A DNA stretch of 64,000 nucleotides from Symbiodinium kawagutii (taxonomy: Eukaryota; Sar; Dinophyceae; Suessiales; Symbiodiniaceae): positions 48,777 through 112,776 of the forward strand of contig VSDK01016610.1 in the NCBI GenBank assembly GCA_009767595.1, in the 5' to 3' direction. The notes beneath the pieces were generated by a model. That model ran no database searches. It saw nothing but the letters and a program-made list of their open reading frames with translations, and was not told the origin of the DNA. Of this stretch, positions 24,454 through 36,618 are shown one piece after another. Position numbers and translations under genes: made by a program. The first letter of the stretch is position 1. Every line of letters begins with the position of its first letter.

Positions 24454-27400
24454 GGCGGCTCCGAATCGTGAGTTAGTTTCTTCTGAGCCGGGAAGCGGTT
24501 TCAAATCGTTTCAAGCCGACAGCGATCCCAATTTTAGTGAAAAGGAAGCAGGAAGAAGTTGATGATTGAAATAAACAACAAGCAGAAGCAGAATGCTTGA
24601 CGATTCATATTTCCCTACTTGGAAACATCCTAATTTTGGATCATACGCTCCAGGTTTGGGAACACCAAAGAACAGTAGATGTGTGGACTGTGCGGAGCAC
24701 GTCATACATTATATAATTTCCAGTGTAGGTTTGGTTCAAGATGCTCCTGAGCATTTTGGGACTGAACACAGCTATGTGTTCCTACCATGCAGGTACTACA
24801 ATGACATTGTTGTCTTTAACGGTAGCAGCCTAGTCATTCACCATTGACTATCAGGAGTGATATGCATTGATGAACATACTGCACTTGACGGAATATGATG
24901 ATGGAAGAAAGCCTAGCGCTTCGGCGGACTGCTAACAGAGACAGGCAACTTGTGTTGAATTTTCATAGGTGGTAGTGAACAGTATATGACCTAGAGCCAA
25001 CAATTACATAGGCATTGGCGGCATTGGATATGATATACTCAACAAACATTGGGGTGCGATCAGCTTCAACTATGATGAAAATCATGCAATGCCGTTATCA
25101 GCCGTTCACGCATTCACAGTAGACAGAATACAAAGCCACAAGAAAAGGAGAAGCCAAAGGCTTTTGACGTTGCTCTTGGGAAAGCATACTTTACAGGTTC
25201 AAAAGCAACTGTGTTCAATCTTTTCCCGGGATATTTGTTGATCGCTTAATACAATATTGGTTTGTTGCCCTGGAGAGTATCATATCCAAGACTCATGTTT
25301 TGGCAATAAATCAGTTGATCACCAGTTGAGCTGTTGCTTTCAAAATCTGATGCCATGATCTCTATGTGGTTTTCCCTTTCATGCAAGGGATGTCCTCACC
25401 GCCCATGGTGCCCACCCTCTTCGTGTTGCCTGACAGGAGATGGGATTCGAGGAAGGAACCTTTACCAAGCTGTAGGCCTGAGCGAGGCAGCACAGGTTGC
25501 GTGCAGGGCAGGGCACACTTGGCCCGAAAAATCATTTGCGACGCACAATAAACCTGGAAAAAAGAGCAATGTTTGATTTAGATATAATGGTCAATCATCT
25601 TTGTTTGATCTAATTATAATGGTCAATCACCTTTGATTAATAAAGGTCAATCATTCACAATTTAACAAACCAGCAAATACATCCAGATACGGCATTGATG
25701 GATCCATGACCAAAAGTCAATCCCAATGAAGTTGATTCTGAGCGACCACTGTGCACATCCTTTGAAAGAAGTAGAGCCAGTTGTGAACCAGAGACGTGAG
25801 CTTTGCTCTTCCTGCGCGGAACAAAAATCTGCTGCGCCGCGCCACAAAGGACTCCATTGTCAGCATAAGACTGAGAGACCGCCTTCACTCTGCCACCGTG
25901 GAATATGAATGCATCAGTTGTCGAACGATCAGAAAGTTTCTGCTCCCCGAAAGTATGAAACACTGAGAGTTAAGAGTGGTTACAACTTGCACTGCTCGGA
26001 TACTATGTACGGATATGAATGGTAAATTTGCCTACATGCCTGGGTCATTTTACAGGCAATGATAGGTAGATATGCCATACATGGAGCATTTGGGTACCTG
26101 TTGCAGCATGTTACAACACCAGGGCACCTTGGTCCTTCGCACCCAGCAGCTTGTTGTGGTCAGCCATTCAGCCATGAAGGGAACGGCCGCCTGTGTAGAA
26201 AGCGTCATCCAAGCTGTGACTCGCCGTGATGGCTCCCTGGACCGTGCATGTCTGGACCTGGATGCACCAGCATTGACCAAGTGCATAGGTGCCTTGGTTG
26301 AGTTGGATTTTACATCTGCATGCACTGTAATCTATCAGAAGAATAAACATGATGGATTCGTAATCTATCTTCATAGGTGCCTTGTAATCTATCAGAAGAA
26401 TTATATAACTATGAATAAACAATCCACTACATGATTGCGGATGTTTAAAAAACACATGTTCTTCCAAACGAGAAGCTGAACTTCACCCTCACGAAGAAAC
26501 AAAGCATAAACTGCTGGTGGTTCTTGAGTTGACATCCTTTGAGCACATGTTTTTACAACAAACTCAGATGCATGGCCAAGTAGGCAAAATATTGCAAAAT
26601 CATGTCTCGAAATGATTTTTTTGTCCCGAAGGTGTCTAAAAGATTCTATTTCGGGGATATGTTTGTGCAGATAGCGTTTAGATAAGCAACGTGAGCAAAA
26701 CAGAATGCTAAAATTCATCAAATGCACTCCAGCAACCCAGCCCTGCTCCTGTCTTCTATAATTAGTTCATGCTTGAGAAATCAACCATTGCCAGATTATA
26801 GTATTGATAAGGCAAACATGGCAAAACCTGCGAACAAGAAATGATAGGCATTCATAGTGCTGGTTGCTTCACATTCCTTGCATCATGTTTCTTGACCATG
26901 TCCACAGTGGATAAGATGTGGTAGCAAGTGTTTCATTGGGGGCAAATTCAAGCGAAAGAAATTGACCTGATCTTATAGGACAAAGATGTTCGCCCTTAAA
27001 GCGCAACCGAACATCAACAGAAAATGATTATGCAAAACAATGCACACGTCAACAACTCAGGCTCCAATCCTAAATGCGTGTGTGTGCGTGCATGTGTCAA
27101 GTGCTCGCTCCTAAAGCCCCTGAAGTTGTTGGGAGGACTCCACCGAAAATCATCAACCAACGTTGTTTATGCATATATGTGCTATGCAGTGAATGCATGC
27201 CACTCTGTTTTGATGTCATGGAGATGATTATTCTTTGTTTCAGCTGAATACCTTTATGTGTTGATTATACTGCTTACCAAGCTCATGAAGGGTCAACAAA
27301 TCAACAAACTTTGAATCCACAACGATACCCTGACATGACTGATACCCGTCTCTCTTCAGCAGCAATCAACCAGTGTCACAGACCTTGATGAGTGGCCGGA

Positions 27401-27895
27401 GTTGTTTCTAAGTTTACTGTATGTTGTATCATTTTTGGTATGGCATTTTGGGTATGTTCTAACGGATGTACGTACATTTGATCATTTGTACCTGCATGGG
27501 TTCAATCATAAGTGCATATCATGTTGTGAATTACCAGCACGCACTGCCGAAGCTTGAACGGGTTCCTTGGGGGTTGCCTGGTTGTGCTTTGGCTGGCCAG
27601 CTGGCTACGGGTTGTACACCCCAGTTTTGTTGGACAAAAGGACAACGATAGCAACCATAGTAACCATAGCAATGAATGTACAAGTACAGTAATTGACCAT
27701 AATAAGATATAGGTGTTTCTCAAAACACGGGTACACGGATACCCCAAAAACTCCAATTGTAAGAATTTATATGAAACCGGCCAGCCAACCATTTTTGGTT
27801 CCCCATGGCTGAGAACGCCCCATGTAATAAGCCAACAGGAACCCACTACTACCATGAGACTTGCAACGCACCTGCGATTCCGGCGCCCGGCCTAG
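24454..27895. other. Spacer between two genes
   Basis: No confident gene. A + strand frame at 26072-26330 (including SAMKGTAACVESVIQAVTRR) is protein-like and could be an exon. A minus-strand frame at 25655-25963 is also open over 102 codons but has no recognisable content. A family 1 copy lies at 27709-27824, just upstream of the first PPR exon. The 5' end of the PPR gene, including its start codon, should lie here but was not found. Confidence 0.4.
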
Positions 27896-30800
27896 GCAAT
27901 TTGGGAAGGCTTCAGCAGCCCCGGGCAGCGGTATCGGTGTTGGAGGCAGTTGAACGAGCGAGTGGTGAGGTCAATGTCTTTCACTACAATGCAGCTGGAT
28001 GGCGACAGGGGCGACACTATGACAGCTGTATGAATCATGACGAGTAAATAGGAGTGACCAAGAGTATCATCAAGAATTATATCAGGTGCTTTAATTTGAT
28101 CATCGAGATATTGCACTGAAGGCAACTAAGAACTGTGGATGGGACTTACAATCATGGCTGAAGTGTGAAAAGCAAGAGGCACCAATGCCAATGGTGTCTA
28201 CTGCAAAGTGGAGGCAAGTGTTAAGACGCAATCGTGCTTTTACCAGGATTTAACCATATCACGATGGATTTCAATAAACTTGCGAGCAAATACCAGGACA
28301 CCCACTCACTGTCACTGTGACTCATGGAGAATAATTCCTTCTTTTGATGCGTCATCCCTTAGCCCTGTATACTTTGATTCCCAGATTTTCGAGGTCGGAA
28401 ATTTGACCTGTGCACCAAAATGTTGGTTTTCTAGGTGCAAACTCGGGGATTTGGGTGAATGGGCTGCAGAGAGTCTATTCGTTCCAACGTGTTCACGGAG
28501 AAAGCCCAATCTCGACCTAGGCAGCCATCAGTGCATGTGCATCGGAATTTGCTTGGCCTTTGGCATTGTATCTCTTCCAAAAGGCAAGATCTATCATGGA
28601 CATCGTCTCCTATGGAGCTTTGATTCATGTTTACTCCAAGGCCCAGCGTTGGGAAGAGTCGTTGCATCTCCTAAAGGATGCCTTGAAACAAGAGCTGCAA
28701 GTGAACAGCATCATTTTCACGTCCAGCCTGGGATCTCTGGGCCAAAAATGGCGCACTTCCCTGGAGCTCATTGGGCACATGAGATCGCAAATGGATCTGA
28801 CAGCTCCAGCCATCACCTCGGCCATCACCTGTTGTCCCTGGACCCATGCCTTGGAGTTGTTGGACCTTGGAAGCCTTGGAAGCGGCGGTGACATGTCATC
28901 CGGCAGCACTCACAATGCAGCGCTGGTTGCCACCATGGGCTTCGACTGGTCAAAAGGCCTTGGACTTCTACAATCGATGTCCTTCAAGCGTGCCTCTGCA
29001 GAGAGGGGGAAGGAACGACATCGAAATATATCGAAATACCTCTCCCGTGTCTATCCAAAAGATTCCTTGAAAGCGAAGTTGAGTGAACCATGGTGAACCA
29101 ATCGATTGCACAGATGACATCACAACACCGTAGGGATTCGAACGCTGAACGCACGGCAAACATGTGCCGCAACTACTTGACTGGCAAACTATCTTTTAAG
29201 ATCTATATTACTTCCAGTTTGACCTGTTACTTATATTTATTTATGGTATCCTATTTATTCTTCAGCTAAGTATGAGCTGATTCTGTGACTATATGTCACA
29301 TGTGCATCGACAGCTGTCCCCTTGAAGCAGTTCTTTGCTTGAGGAGTGGCAGAAGATCAAGCGACAGTTTCATCCGCCATTGCCGGGCTTGGTAGCGCTG
29401 GCCACTGGACCTTGGCGATGCACCTTCTGGAGAGCGCAAGCCGTGAGAACCAGCGCCTGGATGCCATCACTTTTGGGGTCACTTGACCAAGGGTGGTGAG
29501 CTGCTGTAGTGGAATTCTGTGTTTATTGATGCAGGGTGGCCTTGCTCTTGGCAGATAAATGTTGGCACTGGTTCCCATTGAAATCGATATTGGCTGACAT
29601 GAATCGGTCCCTTCTTGCTTCGCCAGGTTGACTGGGGCATGACCAGGGGCTAGACCCTGTTACCTTGGAGCACCCGTCGTCCTCCGCTCAGGCTGCGATT
29701 GGCGCATGCGAAAAAAGCGCATGCTGGGAGTTTGCATTGCACCTGCTTGAGACTACACCAAGGAGCTGGGGAGGTGGCAAGTTGGGTCAGCTCCCATTGG
29801 GAGGTTCCATAAAGCAACTAGCTTTGGTGTCAGGGTAAAAAATGCAGAATTTGGATCTGCTTGCTGAGAATTTGGAGCTCAAGCATTTGTCAGAGATCTT
29901 GATGGATGTATTTACCGTTGGCAATACATCATTTCGAGTGGGAGATCCATTAACAAGATAATCCATCCAGCGAGCATGTGCGCGTCACTTCAAATGTGCA
30001 GCTCATTCATCACAAATCAAGCTTTCCAACCATATTCAGCCTTGGTTCAGAGACATTGATTTGTGCAGTTTGAACTCAGCAGATGATGTACAGGAGCAAC
30101 TCTGCTTTCAACGCGGCAATCAGTGCTTGCAGCAAAGCATCGGCATGGACTGCTGCCTTCTCCCTTTTTCATTCGATGGTGCCTTCGCTTTGTGATATGG
30201 CATGCTCTATGCTAGTGAAAAGGCATATCTCAGATGCAGTTAGTTTGCCCTTTGTTAGTACCTCTTGCATCCTCTTGCTTCTTCAAGCCAGCTATGAGTG
30301 CACTACTTGAGTTCCAAAGACATGAGCTTAAAAACCTAAATGATGTTCGCTCATGAGCAGGATCTGCGGTGTCAGTGATCCTTGTCCCCACATGTTCACA
30401 TTCCTTCTAGTCAAGTTTCCATGTCAAAAAGTCCGATCGGCAAATCGTCCCACCTCCATGATCGACCTTTCATTCTTTCACTCACCAGGTTTCAGGTCAC
30501 GGCATCCGCGCAGACATCATTTCCTGCAATGCTTTGCTAAACGCCTGCGACAAGGGTCAGCAGTGGGCCCTCGCTGTGAACACGCTTCAGCAGATGATCT
30601 TTCAGCGCATCGACGCAGATGTGTCACAGCAGCACCCAGTGATGGCATGCTGTCAGCCGCCAAGCCTAGCAATTTATTCTCATTCAGATCTTATCATTTA
30701 CCAATGTTTGCCCTAGTTGTTGTACTATCTCCTTGCATGCATACCTGCTTGGGTGCGTAGCTGGAGGTATAATTGGGATGTAAGCATGGTAACTAGCCCC

Positions 30801-31321
30801 TTTAGCATCCATTACCTGCATGGAAACCTCTACACCCATGTCTGCTAGCCACGCCAAGTGGGGATGCACATCCAAGACTAGAAGTGGACTTGATGAACAA
30901 TCAATCCCTGCAACAAATTTTTGCTGCTTTCCGCCAGAATCACTGGTTTTGCATGAAATCTATGTCATTGGAGCCTGAGCCGGGCGTAACTTGCATGATC
31001 TCACCCAGATTCTTGCAATCTTCGCTGGTAGGTTTTCTAGACTCGGTCATCCGTCATCATGTCACCTTTTACAGATATGGGTGTTTCTCAAAATTGCGGC
31101 ACCCCCAGTTACAGTATCATCCAGTTTATTCAAGTTTATTGTAGAACCATCTATAGTAATAAAGCATCCATTTTTGGGTATGACTTAAGAAACCCCCATA
31201 TGCATTCTAGTTGTCCTGGCACCTGGTTTTTACGAGGCCATCAGCTACACATCGGCACTTGGGGCGTGCGAAAGCGGGCCTTGGGTCATCACTCTGCAGC
31301 TGCTTCAGCGGGTGATCGAAG
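27896..31321 (+). CDS. PPR-repeat half of a PPR-RlmJ fusion gene
   Basis: Inferred exons: 27896-27990, 28521-about 29001, about 29353-29477, 29692-29780, 30094-30178, 30489-30620 and 31237-31321. Joined, they give ten or eleven pentatricopeptide helix pairs of the dinoflagellate type, with recurring units such as VFHYNAAISAC, AFNAAISACSKASAW, ISCNALLNACDKGQQW and AAIGACEKSACW followed by AL-x-LL. Several introns split a repeat at the same point, just before the AAI-like core. PPR proteins bind organellar RNA in a sequence-specific way and act in editing, cleavage or stabilisation; a plastid or mitochondrial role is inferred. The first intron is GC-AG. The junction near 29001/29353 is ambiguous because both edges carry GCAGA. 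The start codon and targeting peptide lie upstream and were not found. The last exon ends in phase 1 at a strong donor (AAG|GTGAGC) and continues into the methyltransferase exons. Confidence 0.75.
31075..31202 (+). repeat. Inverted-repeat element, family 1, in a PPR-gene intron
   Basis: From ATATGGGTGTTTCTCAAAAT to TAAGAAACCCCCATATG, 128 bp, inside the 616-bp intron between the last two PPR exons. A second copy (31354-31450) starts 32 bp into the next intron. Confidence 0.8.
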
Positions 31322-31907
31322 GTGAGCAAAGCAGGGCACCCACAATCTTATGGATGGTTTTACACGGCGTTTCAAAATGGTTGGTTTACTACTATCAATG
31401 GTTGAGATTGGATGATTTGGGAGGTGTTCTATTTTGAGAAACTACCACATGTTTCACGACCAACTCAATGAAGACTCTGGATGTTTGGGGAGTTGCAGGT
31501 GTGCTAGTTTTTGCAGCGAAATAGTCCTACTGTAGCATGTGTGTAATGTATGAATCAAGAGATCGGATGGTGTAGGGTGTTGACTAGTGAGCTGATGACC
31601 ACCCATACCCCTGAATTTGGAGCTAGCTGCTGAATCCCCTCCCTGGGTCTGTTGCATCTTAACTGCTTTTTTTGGCGAAATGTTGTTTGGTGCACGTGTG
31701 GTTTATCAACAAGTAACTGATCATCAAACAATGTCTGAAAGTGAGAGGCATTTGTGCATGAAGGATGGCACTGGTTGCTTCAAGTGTGATTAATTTTGAT
31801 TGTATTTTCTGCACATGGCATGATGTCCATTTTTTCCATGATATTCCACTATCTGGTTTCTACAATACTCATGGCCTTAAGCAGGCGGAATCCTGGACAC
31901 CCCTCAG

Positions 31908-34900
31908 GTGGCTACGATGAGTGGACAACCGGTGACATTGACTACGTGCACTATTTTCAAGCAGGATCGCCTATGGACTGTCTAAAGCATTCCATCCTGA
32001 CCTATGCCCTCCGTGAAATGGTACAAGAAGCAGCCCCTTTTGTATATATTGACACGCACTCTGGTAGTGGAATTTATGATTTGAGGTCACCTGAAGCCCA
32101 AAGATTCCAGAACCATCAAGGAGGAATTCTGAGTTTGATGTCGCAGAAGGAGCAGGTGACATCCAAGATCCTCCAAGATTATTTGAGAGTGCAGAGAAGC
32201 CTGTCACTTCATCCTGAGGTGGCGGATGTTTACTTGGGGTCACCAGCCATTGCACAATACTTTTTGCGACCGCAAGATGCTTCGGTGCTGTTGGAGGCAT
32301 CTGCTCAAGTTGCGCAGGATTTGGAAACAAATCTGCAACAACTTGGCCGAGGTTCCCCTCCGCAAATTTTCTGCAGCAGTTCCTACACATGGTTTTCCAC
32401 TGTAGCGAACTTGCAAGGATTGGGCCATTGGATCATTGCTGCGTTTCAGAGCAAACATTTTAAGGGCCAACGGTTGGAAGGTGAGGTGCCCCTAAATTCA
32501 GTCCCTGTGTGTTCCGGTATCTTGTAAGCAAGTATTTGACGATGGTTTTTCCCACCTGCCAGGAATTTCCAAGGACCTGCGCATCTTGGCACTAATCGAT
32601 CCACCCTATGATTCCGCGAGTTCGTCGGACAAGTGGAACTTGTACCTGGTGAAGCAGATTCGTCAGTACTGGACGCGAAGTTGCTGGTTGGTGCTTCGAA
32701 GTATTTTGTATTTTCCCAAATGTATTACAGTAATTGGTTGTAGTAGTTACCAGTAGTTAATTATTAGTTAATTGGGAAGTTGTTTGACAAGCATATTTTT
32801 CATGACGGGGTTGAAACCACCAAGCAGGTTCTGTTTTGCTTTGGTATCCTTTTGCCTCGGAAGAACACACGATGCTTGGCGATGTACGCCCTTGGTGAGA
32901 TGAGTTTGCCCATGTTTGCCCTGACTTGAGGTTCTACCAAGAAGCGGATGCAAAAAGGGTATAGGTCGCTACCAAATAATATCCAAACACAAAAGGTGAC
33001 CGTTTGTGACCCATCTTAGGATAGACTGTTCTGTTCTTTTCTTGGATATTCATCAAAAGTCTGGGCTTTAAGCTTTCACAACCATATTTGCGGTTCATTG
33101 TGATTAAGTAATGATTTGTTTGTGTTTTTCCACGCACATGTTTTTGTGAATAGAGAACACCAACTTTATCATGTTTGATCCCTACTTATTCGAATCCACC
33201 AGACATGCTGGCTGGACAATTTCTTTTAACCCTTGGCCTACAAGAATCCGAACCTGTCCCTATAGGGCTATTTTTCCATATGGTTGGAGGTTTCCACCAC
33301 GCACGAGAGCCATCAGAAAGTCGATGGTTTCAGTTGGAAATGAAAGCAGGTTGTAGTACCCAGTGCATTTGGTAATTGATGATTTTAGTCATGTAACTGT
33401 CATAGTCACTATTGATAAATCTATATGGTCTTGCAGCCTTCCACTGATTGATCTTTGGGGGTTGTCTTAGGAAGCGCCTTCATGACCGACTGCTGTCCAT
33501 GCAGATCGGAGAGATCAGAGTAGCTGAGTTGGAAGTGTGCCGTCAAGGGCAAGCTTCGTTGTCGACGAGGCGTCGACAATGCTGGAGTTGGTTCCAACTT
33601 ATAAGCTGGTACGATCACAAGTTTTGAATTTGTAAGGCTGCCCAAATCGAAGACCATAAGGACACATATTGATATCATCCGCTCTGAATTTCCCATGGGC
33701 GAACCTAGGCTCTGTGTCATTGTAAGCCCCTTAGCCCCAATTGGTATACCTACGGAAAGGTGGGCTTGAGTACTCCAGCGGGAATTCAAGCCAGGATTCC
33801 ATTGAGGATCTTTTAGACGTTCACGAACAATTGCGTAATGATTTAGATCACAAGAGGAAAACCACCAACTTTGGTTGTACAAAACTAGAGCAGCTATTTA
33901 AACTTGAAATGCTCATCATCTATGTTTGTGAGACTTCATGGACACACCATCCTTTCAATCGGTTCCATAGTGGTTCTAGCAATTAGTCTATTTGTTGCAG
34001 GGGGAGCAAGCCGCCAGAGCGATACCAATATCACACGGAGTTAGGAAACCATTGACAGGTCAACTGTTACAAATCTCATGTAGCTGCGAATCCAAACATT
34101 GAGATTTGTAACAGTTGAACTGTTAATGATCTTCATGTAATCTGATGATTTTTCAAGCATTCGTTTTATTGCCTAAGTTCATGAGCAGAAGATCATGCTT
34201 TGATTTACACTCAAGGATGCACTGCAAAAACATGAAGCGCAACAATCGCAAGAGAATGTGCAATCTAGGGATCCACGCAGCCAAAGACGGAGCCGAAATC
34301 AGTCAACCAATTCAATACCGCCTGCTGATACTTGGAGCAGCCAAGTTGCCATACTGGGCAACTGGATCAATGCCTGTGGCTTCAGATCAGCATTGTCTAC
34401 ATGTCATTGTAGATTTCTAGACGAAGATGTGTCACTCAGTTGAGATGTCAAGCAACATGTCAGTTTAAGCAAATCCACCCGATGATGTGAGAACAGATGT
34501 GAAGCTGGATGTCAAAGATAGTGTAAGGTGACATGCGAGTTGGCATTGGCAGTTGGCTGGGGAGTAGATAATGACCTCAACACATCCCTGAATCTCCCAG
34601 TGCCCAAAACTTGATTTCATGTTGCGGTGAAGAATGACAAAGCAGATATCAGATAGCCAGTCTCTTTGTGTCAGCAAACATGTGAGTGCCATATTCATTC
34701 ATTCCTTAGGACAGTGTTGCATCAGTCTGACCGCGTTTATAAGAACTATATCGAAAGATAGCCTATTATGATCCCCTTTACAGAGCTGCGAGTCAAAGAT
34801 GTGGCAGTGCGATGTCATATTCACAATGCGTGAAAGGTACCACATAAAAGTTATATCCGTCATGAAAACGATCCGGGCCCATATGGGATCCTCCTTCTAT

Positions 34901-35261
34901 CGCGTGAATCACCATCAGCTTGTGTTGTTTTCATTGGGCGTGCCAGGCTTTTCCCGTAGTTTCCCTATGGTTTTCCCCATGGTTTTCCCTGTAGCTTCCA
35001 CAGGTTTTCCATGTTTTTTTTTCCGGTAGTTTTCAAAGATTTTCCCGCGGTTTTTCCAGGGTTTTCCACTGGAAATTCGGCCCTTCGTGGAGGTCTTCCG
35101 TGATTGTGATCAATCCACCTGGCTCTTTTGGGCAGTTGGATCAGCTGATTGCGGAGCTGACTTCGGCGCTGGGAAACAGCTCAGCTAGCCTCGGGGAAGT
35201 GGACGGTTGGACGCGGATCGATTCCCATGGTGCGACCCCCAAAACCAACTGGTGGTTTTAA
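31908..35261 (+). CDS. RlmJ-type adenine-N6 rRNA methyltransferase half of the fusion gene
   Basis: RlmJ methylates N6 of A2030 in bacterial 23S rRNA, using S-adenosylmethionine. Exon 31908-32480 carries DYVHYFQAGSPMDCLKHS (RlmJ start: aromatic, H, F-x-AG, LKH), the SAM-binding segment YIDTHSGSGIYDL and YLGSPAIAQYFLRPQD. A 52-nt GT-AG intron leads to exon 32533-about 32690 with the catalytic LIDPPYD (about 32594-32614). Exon 33471-33569 has the MQIGEIRVAELEV strand, and exon 35093-35261 has VIVINPPG, as in the RlmJ C-terminus, then TAA. The 1,523-nt last intron is GC-AG and restores phase exactly. A short exon for the usual WYP segment, between about 32690 and 33471, was not found. The last codons and the stop appear to come from repeat-like sequence. 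The acceptor at 31907 is in phase with the last PPR exon. The family call is firm; substrate and location (plastid or mitochondrial ribosome) are inferred. Confidence 0.75.
32731..32827 (+). repeat. Inverted-repeat element, family 2, diverged copy
   Basis: Ends in TTGAAACCACCAAGCAG and shares GCATATTTTTCATGACGGGG with the copy at 55318-55418. It lies in an intron of the methyltransferase half of the fusion gene. The left end is degenerate. Confidence 0.55.
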
Positions 35262-35333
35262 CCATGGGCATCCATGGGCAATTATGGTTAATCATAGGGG
35301 AATAGTGAGCAACAATAGTGGTTAAACGGCAAA

Positions 35334-35431
35334 CTGGTTGGTGGTTTTGAAGATTGTTTAGTTTACCTAGTAGTTATTAACGAACGGTTGGTTGACTAAT
35401 AGTTTTCGTAGGGGTTGAAACCACCAACCAG
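35334..35431 (+). repeat. Inverted-repeat element, family 2
   Basis: Terminal inverted repeats CTGGTTGGTGGTTT and AAACCACCAACCAG match over 14 bp and bound 98 bp, with ACGGTTGGTTGACTAATAG inside. Other copies: 39473-39571, 55318-55418 and, diverged, 32731-32827. It starts shortly after the stop codon of the RlmJ-like gene. Confidence 0.8.
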
Positions 35432-35773
35432 TAATAAAGTCATGCAAAATCGTGAAATTCCCTCCAAGCCTTCATTTTGAGGCAGTTTGATCTTTTCAGA
35501 GGGGCACTTGAAATCGACGCGGCTTCATTCACGGGACCCGCTTCTGGAAGCATTGCCAAGGTCTCTGCCAGTGCGATAAAGGAGGCTGAATTTCCGTTAG
35601 AAACCAGTTCGCCACTCAGCTTCCTGAGAGGATCAAGATCCGTGAGCCTTGCAGCATCCGGCGAGGATCGGTTCAAGGTGAACCGCCCTGGTGGCTGAGG
35701 TGGACATGTTTCCACGTTCGGTGGGCTGACGTGGAACTACACTTGGACATCCTGGCATGTTGTGGTCGTTGGT

Positions 35774-35882
35774 ATGTGGTGGTTTATCAAAATAGGGAAC
35801 CCTATAAAATGGTCGGTTTATTATTATAAATGATAAATAAAGGATGATTTAGGGGTACCCCTATTTTGAGAAACCACCATGT
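35774..35882 (-). repeat. Inverted-repeat element, family 1
   Basis: A near-perfect copy from ATGTGGTGGTTTATCAAAAT to ATTTTGAGAAACCACCAT, 109 bp. The internal motif reads GGTCGGTTTATTATTATAA, so its orientation is opposite to the copy at 11074. A frame at 35477-35698, upstream, has plausible splice edges but no recognisable content. Confidence 0.85.
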
Positions 35883-36236
35883 TGTCGGTGTTTTCTGTTG
35901 CTGCCTTAAATGGAAACGTTGAATGTACTACAAAGTTCATCAAGCAGACTGTCAGGATTGCAGGTGGAACATGGTGCAAGTGACACATGTTGTAATATAT
36001 CTATATATTGTATACCCTCTGGTAAACTAACATGGCAATTGAAAATCCACCAATTATTGATGGTTTCCCAGGGTTTCTCTACAAAATATGGTGATTTTCC
36101 AGCCAGCGAACTGTTAGTTTACCAGAGTGTAGCTCATGTGGATCCAATGAATTTGAGCTCATTCTACAAGACGCCTGGCCGACGAGTTACTCTGGAATTG
36201 AATGTTACGGCTCCAATTGTCGATACTTATGGTGAT

Positions 36237-36339
36237 TTGGTGGTTTCTCAAAATTTGGGACCCCAAAAATGGTTGGTTCAGTACCTACAGATGGTAATAG
36301 TGGATGATTTGGAGGTCCCCTGTTTTGAGAAACCATCAT
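36237..36339 (-). repeat. Inverted-repeat element, family 1
   Basis: From TGGTGGTTTCTCAAAATTTG to TTTTGAGAAACCATCAT, 103 bp, with ATGGTTGGTTCAGTACCTA inside. It is one of the best-preserved copies. Confidence 0.85.
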
Positions 36340-36501
36340 TTGGTTCCTTCGAGGCACAACAGGTATTTTAGCGGAACTTGAGACCGCAGGGCAAATCTTT
36401 GCGTTTCAGCACTTCATGGTGACAAATCACAAGCTGCAAATGTCTTGAATGTAAAAACAGAGAAAGAAACATCCGCAAAAACCTGAACGACATAATCATG
36501 A

Positions 36502-36596
36502 GGTAAACCCATGGGTTGAACCCCATAATCATTAGGTAAACCCATGGGTTGAACCCCGTTATCATTAGGTAAACCCATGGTAAACCCATGGGTTCT
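36502..36596. repeat. Tandem repeat, 33-bp unit, about 2.5 copies
   Basis: Unit begins GGTAAACCCATGGGTTGAAC and starts at 36502, 36535 and 36568. It contains the palindrome AACCCATGGGTT. It lies just before the first exon of the next candidate gene. Confidence 0.8.
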
Positions 36597-36618
36597 GATT
36601 CAAACCGTCTCTCTTCAG

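Noticed and set aside
28208..28891. 227-codon + strand frame overlapping the second PPR exon
   Set aside because: It runs through the first PPR intron in another frame; the PPR frame has clear helix repeats and matching splice phases.
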